Positions 35,662 through 45,263 of a stretch of 64,000 nt of DNA are shown here, piece after piece. The notes under the pieces are model-generated. The model saw nothing but the letters and a program-made list of their open reading frames with translations. It did no database searches and had not been told where the DNA came from. The stretch is from Marininema mesophilum. Lineage in GTDB: Bacteria; Bacillota; Bacilli; Thermoactinomycetales; DSM-45169. Location: positions 62,001 to 126,000 of the forward strand of contig NZ_FNNQ01000003.1 in assembly GCF_900106775.1 (NCBI RefSeq), read 5' to 3'. Position 1 is the stretch's first letter, and every line of letters begins with the position of its first letter. The position numbers and the translations under genes were made by a program.

Positions 35662-35735
35662 TATAATCAGAACTAGACGAAAAAAGTAGTACCAAAGACA
35701 ATAGTCTCCCTGTAAAAGGACTAGTATGGAGACTA
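35662..35735 (+). promoter_or_regulatory. nuo operon upstream region: -10 box and leader hairpin
   Basis: In the 388-base gap before nuoA, a consensus TATAAT stands at 35662-35667 with no good -35 box. It is followed by an 8-bp inverted repeat, TAGTCTCC at 35702-35709 and GGAGACTA at 35728-35735, in the predicted leader. The gap is A+T-rich upstream of this. No gene is seen. Confidence 0.45.
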
Positions 35736-35802
35736 CTACTCTGACACCCTGCCCCCTATGGGGAGGGTGAGATGGTGTGCATCTAGAGGATGGAGGGGTA
35801 CG

Positions 35803-36177
35803 ATGACGTATACCGCAAGTTATCTGGCGGTGGCTGTGTTTTTCCTCCTGGGTCTGGCCTTACCGGTGGTGGCGTTGACGGCGGGGCGTTTTTTGCGTCC
35901 ACATAAGCCTTCAACGGAGAAGTCGATTACCTATGAAAGTGGGGTCGATCCTACCGGGGATAGCTGGGTACAGTTTAATGTACGTTACTATCTTTTTGCG
36001 CTACTCTTTGTTGTCTTTGATGTAGAGACGGTTTTTCTTTACCCCTGGGCAGTAGTCTATGATGATCTGAGAGCAGAGATGGGGTTATTTGTCCTTGGGG
36101 AGATGCTGATCTTTGTGATGTTTCTGGTGATTGGTCTGGCATATGCCTGGAAGAAGAAGGTGCTAGAATGGACCTAA
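35803..36177 (+). CDS. nuoA: NADH-quinone oxidoreductase subunit A
   Basis: The 124-residue membrane subunit has three helices and the conserved ITYESGVDPTGDSWVQF loop and FDVETVFLYPWA segment. ATG 35803 follows GGAGGGG; the longer frame from 35758 is not supported. The stop overlaps nuoB by ten bases. This starts a Bacilli-type complex I operon without nuoE, F and G, which normally accepts electrons from an as yet unclear donor. Confidence 0.95.
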   Translation: MTYTASYLAVAVFFLLGLALPVVALTAGRFLRPHKPSTEKSITYESGVDPTGDSWVQFNVRYYLFALLFVVFDVETVFLYPWAVVYDDLRAEMGLFVLGEMLIFVMFLVIGLAYAWKKKVLEWT

Positions 36178-36686
36178 AACTGGAGGGGATCTCCCCTGAA
36201 CTAGAAGCAGAATTAAAACGAAATGTGTTTACAACTACCCTGGATCAAGTGAAAGCCTGGGCCCGAAGCAATTCCCTCTGGCCGATGACCTTTGGTCTTG
36301 CTTGTTGTGCGATTGAGATGATGGGGACAGGCGCGGCTCACTATGATTTGGATCGATTTGGCTCCTTTTTTCGCGCTTCTCCGCGTCAGTCTGATGTGAT
36401 GATTGTGGCAGGAACTGTGACGAAAAAAATGGGGCCTTTGCTTCGTCGCCTCTATGATCAGATGCCAGAGCCTAAGTGGGTGATTGCGATGGGCTCCTGT
36501 GCAACAGCGGGAGGCCCCTATGTAAAATCCTACGCAGTGATTAAAGGGGTAGACCAGATTGTCCCAGTGGATGTGTATATCCCAGGGTGTCCACCGAATC
36601 CTGCGGCGTTGATTTACGGGATTAATAAATTGCAGGAGAAAATTCGTTATGAGGCGCGTACAGGACAAGGGGTGACTCAGCAGTGA
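36168..36686 (+). CDS. nuoB: NADH-quinone oxidoreductase subunit B
   Basis: The 172-residue peripheral subunit binds cluster N2. Its ligand cysteines are in FGLACCAIEM, MGSCATAGGPY and IPGCPPNP. N2 passes electrons to quinone at the interface with NuoD. It overlaps nuoA by ten bases and nuoC by four. Confidence 0.96.
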   Translation: MDLKLEGISPELEAELKRNVFTTTLDQVKAWARSNSLWPMTFGLACCAIEMMGTGAAHYDLDRFGSFFRASPRQSDVMIVAGTVTKKMGPLLRRLYDQMPEPKWVIAMGSCATAGGPYVKSYAVIKGVDQIVPVDVYIPGCPPNPAALIYGINKLQEKIRYEARTGQGVTQQ

Positions 36687-37396
36687 CGAATGAAGCAGAG
36701 AAACCATCGGAAAAAGAATCAAAATCATCTGTGGATAAAGAAGAGTCCCAAGCCACAGAGCCTTCGATGAAAAAGAAATTGGACTCCACAGCGAGTTCTG
36801 ATGTTAAGAAAAAAGCGGCTACCGCGGCAAAGGAGGCGGCTTCCTCCAAAGTAAAAGCAGGGGCAGCTCGGAAACGACCGGTTGCAAAGGCGGTGCCCGC
36901 CGAACCGCTAGAACCCTCTCCCAAACAACCCTTGTTAGACGAATTTGTTCGTCGGTTAAAGGAAGGGCTAGGAGAGGACGTCGTCATAGAAGCTTTTATC
37001 AATCGATTAAATAGCCATTTGCCAACTCTGATTGTTCCAGTGGCAACCTGGTTAGAAGTGGCTTTCTTTCTCCGAGATGAAAAGGATTTTACCTTTGATT
37101 ATGTGCAAAATCTCTCAGGTGTGGACTATGAGACTCATATGGAAGTGGTACTTCACCTTCATTCCATGGAGAAGCGGCACAACGTGTGTGTTCGGGTAAA
37201 GACCGAGCGAGAGTCACCAAAAGTACCCTCTGTAGTGGGGGTTTGGCCAGCGGTTGATTGGCACGAGCGGGAAACCTACGATCTCTTGGGTATCTATTTT
37301 TCAGATCACCCCAACCTGAGCCGTATCCTAATGCCTGATGATTGGGTAGGGCATCCCTTACGCAAGGATTATCAACCGTATGATCAGGAGATTTGA
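36683..37396 (+). CDS. nuoC: NADH-quinone oxidoreductase subunit C with a low-complexity N-terminal extension
   Basis: The C-terminal half (from about residue 95) is the 30-kDa subunit domain, with FTFDYVQNLSGVDY, PAVDWHERETYDLLGIYF and DWVGHPLRKDYQPYD. The first 75 to 80 residues are rich in Lys, Ala, Ser, Glu and Pro and look disordered. The frame ends normally and is not fused to nuoD. The next gene is nuoH after about 50 bases, although nuoD is expected here. Confidence 0.93.
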   Translation: MTNEAEKPSEKESKSSVDKEESQATEPSMKKKLDSTASSDVKKKAATAAKEAASSKVKAGAARKRPVAKAVPAEPLEPSPKQPLLDEFVRRLKEGLGEDVVIEAFINRLNSHLPTLIVPVATWLEVAFFLRDEKDFTFDYVQNLSGVDYETHMEVVLHLHSMEKRHNVCVRVKTERESPKVPSVVGVWPAVDWHERETYDLLGIYFSDHPNLSRILMPDDWVGHPLRKDYQPYDQEI

Positions 37397-37446
37397 AGGG
37401 TTAAAAAGTTATACACATCCTGTGAACAGGGGAGGTGGGTGTCACT

Positions 37447-38421
37447 TTGCAAGCCATGACCTTCATCGGACCGGTGATCCTGTTGGGTATTGTGCTTGGT
37501 TTTGTCACGATAGCAATTCTCTTTGAACGGAAAGTGATTGGATGGATGCAGGGACGCCATGGTCCCAATCGAGTAGGGCCATGGGGAGTTTTGCAATCGG
37601 TTGCAGATGTTTTAAAGTTGCTCCTTAAGGAGGATATCATTCCTCATCAGGCAGATCGGTCACTTTTTAAATGGGCACCGGTGATCGCCTTTATACCAGC
37701 CTTTGCGGTTCTTGCGGTTATTCCCTATACGTCCTCGTTGTTTTTTGCGGATATCGGGGTGGGGTTGCTGTACTATATCGCGGTTTCTAGCATTACAACA
37801 ATTGGCGTTCTTGCAGGGGGATGGGCCTCTAATAACAAATACGCCCTCCTTGGGGCAATGCGTTCAGCCGCTCAGATGATCAGTTATGAGATTCCCTTGG
37901 TTATGGCTGTGATCGGAGTGGTTATGAGTGTGGGCTCTCTCAATTTGATTAGGATTGTAGAGGCGCAAAAGGATTTGTGGTTTATCCTTCCTCAGTTTAT
38001 CGGTTTTGTGGTCTTCTTTATCTCTTCACTGGCTGAGTTAAACCGGACTCCCTTTGATTTACCTGAAGCGGAGTCGGAGTTAGTAGCTGGTTATCATGTA
38101 GAGTATACGGGTTTTCGCTTTGCCTTCTTTATGCTGACAGAGTATGTCTATGTATTTGCCATGGCAGGGCTGACGACGGTGCTCTTTTTAGGGGGCTGGA
38201 ATCCGCTTTTTGGGATGGATTTTATTCCGCCAATTATCTGGTTTGCTCTCAAGTTCTCACTGATTGTCTTCGCCCTCTTTTGGATTCGGGCGACACTTCC
38301 CAGGATTCGCATTGATCAACTGATGCAACTGGGGTGGAAAGTACTGCTTCCTCTTGCTTTAGCCAACATTTTTCTTTCGGCGATCTTAAAAGAGATCCCC
38401 TGGATCAATCAGTTTTATTAA
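37447..38421 (+). CDS. nuoH: NADH-quinone oxidoreductase subunit H
   Basis: The 324-residue membrane subunit helps form the quinone chamber. It shows ERKVIGWMQGRHGPNRVGPWG, the VADVLKLLLKEDI loop and LAELNRTPFDLPEAESELV. The start is uncertain: GTG 37435 lies inside the GGGGAGGTG site, TTG 37447 is well spaced, and ATG 37456 is a further option. Confidence 0.94.
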   Translation: MQAMTFIGPVILLGIVLGFVTIAILFERKVIGWMQGRHGPNRVGPWGVLQSVADVLKLLLKEDIIPHQADRSLFKWAPVIAFIPAFAVLAVIPYTSSLFFADIGVGLLYYIAVSSITTIGVLAGGWASNNKYALLGAMRSAAQMISYEIPLVMAVIGVVMSVGSLNLIRIVEAQKDLWFILPQFIGFVVFFISSLAELNRTPFDLPEAESELVAGYHVEYTGFRFAFFMLTEYVYVFAMAGLTTVLFLGGWNPLFGMDFIPPIIWFALKFSLIVFALFWIRATLPRIRIDQLMQLGWKVLLPLALANIFLSAILKEIPWINQFY

Positions 38422-38487
38422 GTGCAAAGGGAGAATGACTTTTTCAAAAAAGGCAACGAAGATGGTCAACAGCAAGGAGGTTTAGCG

Positions 38488-38925
38488 ATGAAGGGTCTGA
38501 TCAAAGGGATGGGCGTCACTCTGAAAACGATGACACAAAAAAAAGTGACGCATCATTACCCCGATGAACCGCTACCACTGCCTGATCGATTTCGTGGAAT
38601 TCAGCATTTTGATCCAGAAAAGTGCATCGTCTGTAACCAATGTGCACGGGTATGCCCTACAGACTGTCTAACATTAACGGGGCGGAAGCATCCTGATCCG
38701 AGCAAACGAGGAAAAATCATCGATACCTACGATATCAACTTTGAGATCTGTATCCTTTGTGATCTCTGTACAGAGGTTTGTCCTACTGAAGCGATAGTGA
38801 TGACTAATCATTTTGAGATGGCTGCCTATAGTCGAGACGATTTATTTAAGAATATGGAATGGCTCCACGATAACAATCGCCACATTCGTAAGGAGAACAA
38901 CCTCAATGCGAAGGGGGTGAAGTGA
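38488..38925 (+). CDS. nuoI: NADH-quinone oxidoreductase subunit I
   Basis: The 145-residue protein carries two 4Fe-4S clusters, N6a and N6b, in CIVCNQCARVCP and CILCDLCTEVCP. It conducts electrons toward NuoB. ATG 38488 follows AAGGAGGT at ideal spacing; the longer frame from 38422 is rejected. The last base overlaps nuoJ. Confidence 0.95.
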   Translation: MKGLIKGMGVTLKTMTQKKVTHHYPDEPLPLPDRFRGIQHFDPEKCIVCNQCARVCPTDCLTLTGRKHPDPSKRGKIIDTYDINFEICILCDLCTEVCPTEAIVMTNHFEMAAYSRDDLFKNMEWLHDNNRHIRKENNLNAKGVK

Positions 38926-39443
38926 TGGCACTCTCACTCTCAGGGGAGTCCATTGCCTTCTTCGTTCTTTCTATGATGGCAATTGGTGGCGGGATTATGA
39001 TGATCAACTCGACACGGGTTGTTCATATGGTGTTGGCACTTGCATTTAGCTTGTTGAGTATTGCGGGGATTTACGTTTTGTTGCATGCAGAGTTTCTAGC
39101 AGTCGTGCAGGTGTTGATCTATACAGGTGCGATTTCGATTTTGATGCTCTTTGGGATCATGTTGACGAAGCATAAAGTGGATGAGGAGGATGGATGGTCA
39201 GGACGTCTTGGGCATTCGCTCCTTAGTTTTTTGGGGGTAGGTGCTCTCTTCGCCATCGTCATGGGGGTGATTTATCGGACTCCCTTTGCTGGTAAAGTAG
39301 CGGCGACAAAATCTTTTACGGTAGAAGCATTAGGGAAGTCGGTTTTTAAGCAGTATGTGATTCCCTTTGAACTTACATCGATCCTCTTACTCGTGGCCTT
39401 GGTGGGAGCCGTTATCCTGGCCAAGAAGGAGGCGGATTCCTGA
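38925..39443 (+). CDS. nuoJ: NADH-quinone oxidoreductase subunit J
   Basis: The 172-residue membrane subunit has five hydrophobic helices and the VVQVLIYTGAISILMLFGIM segment with its pi-bulge helix. It starts in a TGATG junction with nuoI; GTG 38922 is an alternative. Its stop overlaps nuoK in the same way. Confidence 0.93.
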   Translation: MALSLSGESIAFFVLSMMAIGGGIMMINSTRVVHMVLALAFSLLSIAGIYVLLHAEFLAVVQVLIYTGAISILMLFGIMLTKHKVDEEDGWSGRLGHSLLSFLGVGALFAIVMGVIYRTPFAGKVAATKSFTVEALGKSVFKQYVIPFELTSILLLVALVGAVILAKKEADS

Positions 39444-39748
39444 TGCCAGTCACCTCATACCTTGCCTTGGGTGCGGTTCTTTTTAGTATCGGACTATATG
39501 GAGTACTCACCAAGCGAAATGCAGTCCTTGTTCTCTTTTCGATTGAGCTGATGCTAAATGCGGCCAATATCAACCTTGTCGCTTTTTCTAAATATGGGCT
39601 GTATGCCAATCAGACAGGACAGGTATTTACCCTGTTTACAATCACCATTGCCGCTGCAGAAGCGGCAGTGGGAATCGCGATTCTGTTTGCATTGTACCGT
39701 AATCGCAATACGACGAATGCTGATGAGTTTGACTCCATGAAGGGCTGA
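39443..39748 (+). CDS. nuoK: NADH-quinone oxidoreductase subunit K
   Basis: The 101-residue MnhC-like subunit has three helices. The conserved glutamates of the proton path are in LFSIELMLNAANINL and AAEAAVGIAILFALYR. The start overlaps the nuoJ stop by one base. Confidence 0.95.
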   Translation: MPVTSYLALGAVLFSIGLYGVLTKRNAVLVLFSIELMLNAANINLVAFSKYGLYANQTGQVFTLFTITIAAAEAAVGIAILFALYRNRNTTNADEFDSMKG

Positions 39749-39788
39749 ATGTCCACGCTTTCACTATGATCGAAGGTCGGGTGATTCC

Positions 39789-41666
39789 ATGTCAGATATT
39801 GCGTGGTTGATACCACTTTTTCCGTTGTTGGCCTTTCTTCTATTGACGATGGGTGCCCGTCGTTTTTCTGATGGCGTGGCCTCTTTAATTGCTTCGGGTG
39901 CGGTATTGATTTCAGCTGGTCTGTCCGTGGGTGTGCTGATAGAAAAAGTGTCTATGGTAGCTCCCACGACGCTCCGCTGGCGGTGGCTTTCCCTAGGTGA
40001 TCAATCGATTAGCTTTGGGGTTGAGGTGAATCAACTAAACGCCCTGATGTTGGTGGTCGTAAGTGTAGTCAGTTTGCTCGTTCATATATATGCTCGGGGA
40101 TATATGGCAGGAGATCGGCGTGTACCTGCTTTTTACGCATATCTATCGCTCTTCACCTTTTCGATGTTGGGCCTTGTATTATCACCCAACTTACTACAAC
40201 TCTACGTTTTTTGGGAGTTGGTAGGGGTGTGCTCCTTCTTGCTTATCGGGTTCTGGTATTTTAAACCCGAGGCAAAAAGGGCGGCTCGAAAGGCTTTTAT
40301 CCTGACAAGGATCGGGGATGTTGGTCTTTTTATCGCTGTCATCCTAATTTTTTGGCAGGTAGGGAGTTTTGATTGGGGACCGATCTTTACTGCGGTGGAA
40401 GCGGGTAAGGTCGCCCCCGAGATGATCACCTTGATCGCGCTTTTGATTTTTGTAGGTGCAGTGGGGAAATCCGGTCAGTTTCCACTACATAGTTGGTTAC
40501 CGGATGCGATGGAGGGACCGACACCTGTAAGTGCCCTCATCCATGCTGCCACGATGGTGGCGGCGGGGGTTTACTTGGTAGCACGAGCCTTTCCTATTTT
40601 TGAAGCTTCAGATATTGCCCTCGATACGGTCACCTATGTGGGGGCGTTTACAGCGATTTTTGCGGCATCGGTGGGGTTGGTGCAGCATGACATCAAACGA
40701 GTCCTTGCTTGGTCGACGGTGAGTCAGCTGGGGTATATGATGCTTGCACTTGGATCATCGGGTTATGTGGCGGGTGTCTTTCATTTAACCACCCATGCTA
40801 GTTTTAAGGCCCTCCTCTTTTTAGGGGCAGGGGCCGTGATTACAGCGCTTCACCATGAACAAGATATCCGCCAGATGGGTGGTTTGTGGAAAACTCAGCG
40901 AGTAGTGGGGTGGCTCTTTTTACTAGGGTGTCTAGCTATCGCGGGGATTCCTCCATTCTCTGGATTCTTTTCAAAGGAAGAGATTTTGACAGCGGCGTGG
41001 TTAGATGGACGGATCGATGTATTTATACTCGGTGTGATCACTGCCTTTCTCACTGCCTTTTATATGTTCCGCCTCTTCTTTCTCGTATTTATGGGGGGAA
41101 AGAAAGCGAAGGTGGAAGAGACCAGGGTTCCTCGCATCATGATCTGGCCGATTATTGTGCTAGCTCTTCCAACAGTAGGGGCGGGTTTCCTGGCATGGTT
41201 GCCCGAGCATGGTTTTAGTCATTGGTTAACTGAGGGGACAGGGATCGCAGCAGGGCCAGAAGGAGAGTCCCCGGGGTGGTTGCCTTTGTTGACGGTGTTG
41301 ATTTCAGTGGTAGGGATCGGACTTGCATGGTTGCGCTACGGCCGCGGGCGGGTCAATAGTGCACAAGTGGAGGCAGAACCAGCGAAGGAGTTCAGCATCC
41401 ACGGGCTGTTAAGCCATGCATACTATGTGGATGATCTTTACCGTTGGGTGTTTGTAAAGCCATATCGGTGGATCAGTTTGGCACTTACTTGGCTAGATCG
41501 ATATGTTATAGCAGGGCTTGTTAAAGGAATTGGGCTGTTGTTTCAGAACCTGGGGCGTATCGGATCAACTATGCAAAATGGGCAAGCCCAAACCTATGCC
41601 CTGGTTAGCCTGCTAGGATTGGTGATATTGATCATGGGTCTGAGTGCGGGGAGGTGGTTTGGATGA
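39789..41666 (+). CDS. nuoL: NADH-quinone oxidoreductase subunit L
   Basis: The 625-residue antiporter-like subunit has the core LLQLYVFWELVGVCSFLLIG, the lysine-containing GKSGQFPLHSWLPDAMEGPTP and STVSQLGYMMLALG, plus the C-terminal lateral helix region. It is the most distal proton pump. It overlaps nuoM by four bases. Confidence 0.95.
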   Translation: MSDIAWLIPLFPLLAFLLLTMGARRFSDGVASLIASGAVLISAGLSVGVLIEKVSMVAPTTLRWRWLSLGDQSISFGVEVNQLNALMLVVVSVVSLLVHIYARGYMAGDRRVPAFYAYLSLFTFSMLGLVLSPNLLQLYVFWELVGVCSFLLIGFWYFKPEAKRAARKAFILTRIGDVGLFIAVILIFWQVGSFDWGPIFTAVEAGKVAPEMITLIALLIFVGAVGKSGQFPLHSWLPDAMEGPTPVSALIHAATMVAAGVYLVARAFPIFEASDIALDTVTYVGAFTAIFAASVGLVQHDIKRVLAWSTVSQLGYMMLALGSSGYVAGVFHLTTHASFKALLFLGAGAVITALHHEQDIRQMGGLWKTQRVVGWLFLLGCLAIAGIPPFSGFFSKEEILTAAWLDGRIDVFILGVITAFLTAFYMFRLFFLVFMGGKKAKVEETRVPRIMIWPIIVLALPTVGAGFLAWLPEHGFSHWLTEGTGIAAGPEGESPGWLPLLTVLISVVGIGLAWLRYGRGRVNSAQVEAEPAKEFSIHGLLSHAYYVDDLYRWVFVKPYRWISLALTWLDRYVIAGLVKGIGLLFQNLGRIGSTMQNGQAQTYALVSLLGLVILIMGLSAGRWFG

Positions 41667-43186
41667 TGGAGATTGCTAAGGCGCTACCTACCTTCATTCT
41701 GTTTTCTCCATTGATAGGTGTGGCGGTCATCCTCTGGTTGCCTAGGCAAAAAAGCCAGTGGATTCGTATGGCAGGATTATTGGGTACCCTACCTCCTCTC
41801 CTTTTTGCTTTTTTCCTAGCGTGCCAATTTAACTTTACCCGAGGAGCGGTGCAATTTCGGCAGGATCTGCCTTGGTTTAGCATCCCGTTGGGTCAACAGA
41901 AATGGAATTTTTCCTATCAAGTAGGGGTGGATGGATTATCGTTGCCACTTTTGATGATGACAGCCATCATCGTTGTATTGGCAGCAATTGCTTCCTTCTC
42001 GATCAAGAAACGAGAAAAGGGATACTTTCTCCTCTTTTTGCTTTTAGAAATGGGAATGCTAGGAGTCTTTGTCGCCAGGAATCTCTTTCTCTTTTTTATC
42101 TTCTTTGAAGTCACCCTGGTCACGATGTTTTTCCTGATAGGGATCTGGGGCCTTGTGAATCGAGAGAGAGCGGCCAATCAATTCCTTCTTTATAATGGGG
42201 CAGGGTCCGTGTTGATGTTGCTTGGATTCATCGGGCTCTTGACGCTCTTTCAAACAATGGATTTTGATCGACTACTCGGGATCATGCACGATCCACAGAT
42301 CATGCAGATGCTAGCTCAAAATGAGATGGCACAGAAGGTACTGATGGGGGCGTTCCTTTGCATCAGCCTTGCCTTTGCGATAAAACTTCCTGTCTTCCCA
42401 TTCCATACTTGGATGCTCAAAGTGCATACAGAAGCACCTCCTCCAGTGGTGATGATCCACTCCGGGATTCTATTGAAGATGGGTGCTTATGGCTTGATTC
42501 GTTTTGGGGTGGAGCTATTTCCGACTCAGGTGAAGGAGATTGCTACGATACTAGCAGTACTAGGTTTGATCAACATTTTAATAGGTGCAGCCCTTGCCTT
42601 TGTTCAGAAAGATCTGAGGAGGATTCTCGCTTATTCTAGTGTGAGCCATATGGGAATTATTTTGTTTGGAATCGCTTCTCTCAATGTAGCTGGTTTGTCT
42701 GGCGCTGTATTCCAAGCAGTTTCCCATGGCTTTATTTCAGCGTTACTGTTCTTCTTTATCGGTCGACTCTATGAGCGGACACGAACGACGGATATTACGG
42801 AGTTAGGTGGATTGGCCTCTCCGATGCCCGTCATGACTGGGATTTTCCTTGTTGGTGGGTTGGCACTCCTCGGATTGCCTGGCTTGTCTGGTTTCATCTC
42901 TGAATTCCTGGCATTCCTCGGTCTCTTTCACACGCAACCGATCATCGCAGCAGTGGGGACACTGGGGCTTGTATTGGCGGCGGTGTATACTCTGCGAGCG
43001 GTACTAACTGTGGGCTTTGGGCCAACGGATACCCGCTGGCGTGAGTTGACTGATGCACGCTGGACGGAGACGATTCCAATGCTGACGATGGTGGGGGTCA
43101 TCCTATTAATCGGAGTATGGCCAGCAGTGCTGGGAGATCCGATCCAGACCACGCTAGAACAGATTATGGCCAGGATGGGAGGGTAG
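41663..43186 (+). CDS. nuoM: NADH-quinone oxidoreductase subunit M
   Basis: The 507-residue antiporter-like subunit has FIFFEVTLVTMFFLIGIWG with the key Glu, the KLPVFPFHTWMLKVHTEAPP loop, and LAYSSVSHMGIILFG. ATG 41663 lies seven bases from GGGGAGGTGG and overlaps the nuoL stop. Confidence 0.95.
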   Translation: MMEIAKALPTFILFSPLIGVAVILWLPRQKSQWIRMAGLLGTLPPLLFAFFLACQFNFTRGAVQFRQDLPWFSIPLGQQKWNFSYQVGVDGLSLPLLMMTAIIVVLAAIASFSIKKREKGYFLLFLLLEMGMLGVFVARNLFLFFIFFEVTLVTMFFLIGIWGLVNRERAANQFLLYNGAGSVLMLLGFIGLLTLFQTMDFDRLLGIMHDPQIMQMLAQNEMAQKVLMGAFLCISLAFAIKLPVFPFHTWMLKVHTEAPPPVVMIHSGILLKMGAYGLIRFGVELFPTQVKEIATILAVLGLINILIGAALAFVQKDLRRILAYSSVSHMGIILFGIASLNVAGLSGAVFQAVSHGFISALLFFFIGRLYERTRTTDITELGGLASPMPVMTGIFLVGGLALLGLPGLSGFISEFLAFLGLFHTQPIIAAVGTLGLVLAAVYTLRAVLTVGFGPTDTRWRELTDARWTETIPMLTMVGVILLIGVWPAVLGDPIQTTLEQIMARMGG

Positions 43187-43189
43187 GGG

Positions 43190-44710
43190 ATGAACACATT
43201 AATCGACTATGATTGGACCGTAATGGCCCCAGAGTTAACGATTGTAGTTATGGCGGCTTTTCTTTCGGTCATCGACCTGTTTCTCCATCCAAATAAAGAT
43301 CGACGGTTGTTCATGTGGCCTACCCTGATTGGGATTGTAGGTGCCATGTGTTTTGTAGGAATGAGCTGGGGAAAGCCTGCCTATCAAATTCTTGCAGATA
43401 CGTATCGGGTAGACGATTTTGCGTTAGCTTTTAAAATGATCATGCTCATCGGGACAGCTTTCATCACCGTGATGTCCTATGGGGCGTTTCGTAAGGAGAA
43501 GGGGTTTGCAGAGGGGGAGTACTACTATCTTTTGTTGACCGCACTTCTTGGCGGGATGGTGATGGCTTCCTCTGGGGATTTAATCACTCTCTTTGTCGGC
43601 TTAGAGCTTCTGTCGATTTCGACCTACATTCTAGTAGGAATACGAAAACGAAGCGTGATGACCAATGAAGCAGCTTGGAAAAATGTTGTTTTAGGTGGGG
43701 TAGCCTCTGGGTTTATCCTATATGGGATGTCCTTCCTATATGGACTTACAGGGAGTACCAACCTTTTCACAGTACGAGATCGATTAGGGGAAGCCTTGAC
43801 GAGTGGTTATGATCTCTATGCTTGGTTGGCTTTGTTCCTAATCGTGTTTGGCTTTGGCTTTAAAGTAGCCGCGGCTCCTTTTCATATGTGGGTTCCAGAT
43901 GTGTACCAAGGGGCACCTACTCCGATTACCGCCTTCCTAGCGGCGATTTCAAAGACAGCGGCCATTGCTCTGATTTTGCGGATGTTTCTGATCGGCTTCA
44001 TCCCTCTTTTTCAGGGAGGTAGGGGCACCGTGCTCGATGAGAAGACAGGGGGAAGGGTTCTTCTCATCTTAGCTGGGTTATCCATGATCGTCGGCACAGT
44101 CATCGCCCTGCGTCAGCAAGACGCCAAGCGATTGCTTTCTTACTCCAGCATTGCTCAAGCCGGGGTGATCCTCGTACCCTTGGCATCATGGGGGCCCTTC
44201 CTCTTCCCCAGTACGCTGTATTATTTAACGGGATATCTCTTTTCGACCGTTGGTGCCTTTAGCGTATTAATGCTGATCGAAAGGGAATCAAGAGATAGTC
44301 ATCTCTCCTCCTTCGCAGGGCTTTCCCGACGATCCCCCTTTACAGCCCTCGCGATGACTCTCTTCCTCCTCTCTTTAGCGGGGATTCCGGTGACTGCGGG
44401 ATTCTTTGGGAAGTTCTATATCCTAGCAAATGCAGTAGTGACCGGTTCACCAGAACACTGGGCGATGTACCTCATCGCTGGTATCATGCTAGTGACAACG
44501 GTTGCCTCCTATTTCTACTACTTTGCGATTATTCGCATGATGTATTTCCGTGCCTCCCAAGTAGAGGAGAAACTGCGGATTCCGGTTGGTGCAATGATCG
44601 TGATCAGCGTCGCGGCGGTTGCTACACTGGGGTTGGGTCTTATGCCTCAGTTGGTAGTTGATATATTAGGGAATGTTGATTGGGGAGCTTCGTTAGCGCC
44701 AGTGAAGTGA
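43190..44710 (+). CDS. nuoN: NADH-quinone oxidoreductase subunit N
   Basis: The 506-residue third antiporter-like subunit has LFVGLELLSISTYILVG, the KVAAAPFHMWVPDVYQGAP loop and LLSYSSIAQAGVILV. It follows nuoM by three bases and ends the operon at a terminator. Confidence 0.95.
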   Translation: MNTLIDYDWTVMAPELTIVVMAAFLSVIDLFLHPNKDRRLFMWPTLIGIVGAMCFVGMSWGKPAYQILADTYRVDDFALAFKMIMLIGTAFITVMSYGAFRKEKGFAEGEYYYLLLTALLGGMVMASSGDLITLFVGLELLSISTYILVGIRKRSVMTNEAAWKNVVLGGVASGFILYGMSFLYGLTGSTNLFTVRDRLGEALTSGYDLYAWLALFLIVFGFGFKVAAAPFHMWVPDVYQGAPTPITAFLAAISKTAAIALILRMFLIGFIPLFQGGRGTVLDEKTGGRVLLILAGLSMIVGTVIALRQQDAKRLLSYSSIAQAGVILVPLASWGPFLFPSTLYYLTGYLFSTVGAFSVLMLIERESRDSHLSSFAGLSRRSPFTALAMTLFLLSLAGIPVTAGFFGKFYILANAVVTGSPEHWAMYLIAGIMLVTTVASYFYYFAIIRMMYFRASQVEEKLRIPVGAMIVISVAAVATLGLGLMPQLVVDILGNVDWGASLAPVK

Positions 44711-44736
44711 GGAATTAATAGGATTGGGAAGTTGAG

Positions 44737-44762
44737 AGAGCCGCTTATAGTGGCTCTTTTTT
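44737..44762 (+). terminator. Intrinsic terminator of the nuo operon
   Basis: AGAGCC (44737-44742) and GGCTCT (44752-44757), extended inward by two pairs, are followed by a T run. Confidence 0.85.
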
Positions 44763-44767
44763 CCTCA

Positions 44768-45118
44768 CTACTTCAACGACCACGGCAACTGTGAAATCCT
44801 CCGAAATAACCACTCAAATCCTGTCAAAAACAAACTCACTGTCAGCGCGGCGGAGTTACTAACGAGAAACAAGGGAAAGACCGTTGAGAGTCCGAGTAAC
44901 AACAACGCATATAAGAAGAGGTCAATTAGTAACAGGGTAGAAAGACTGCGGAAGGGGGTAAGTAGGTAAGTAAGAGCCGTGCCGAAGATTGCCAGGATGA
45001 GTGCTGTTATCACTAAAAAATATGGAGAGGGTAAGCTTATCTCGGTTATTAACCGATTAGCGAAAAACAAGATGATCCAAGAGCTGGCCCAGCGAATGAG
45101 AAATGAGAAAATCACCAA
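44768..45118 (-). CDS. Small four-helix membrane protein of unknown function
   Basis: The 116-residue protein consists almost wholly of four hydrophobic segments, with a C-terminal FEWLFRRISQLPWSLK tail. The build resembles small holin-like or DUF2512-type membrane proteins, but I cannot assign a family. On the minus strand GGAGG lies six bases before TTG 45118 (GTG 45115 is next), which argues for a real gene. It converges on nuoN. Confidence 0.65.
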   Translation of the reverse strand: MVIFSFLIRWASSWIILFFANRLITEISLPSPYFLVITALILAIFGTALTYLLTPFRSLSTLLLIDLFLYALLLLGLSTVFPLFLVSNSAALTVSLFLTGFEWLFRRISQLPWSLK

Positions 45119-45263
45119 GTATATCCTCCATTACTGGAATTTCAAAGTAGTATACCACCGGAGAAGTAACCTATGTCAAAGAAAAGGAAACCGTTGCGTT
45201 TAGTTTCGATTTGCGGTAGCATTGGAATATCTTGAATTCAAACACACAAGGAGTGCATGATGT

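Noticed and set aside
45174..45236. 20-codon frame MSKKRKPLRLVSICGSIGIS before ywzB
   Set aside because: There is only a weak upstream site and no sign of function; it could be chance in a short gap.
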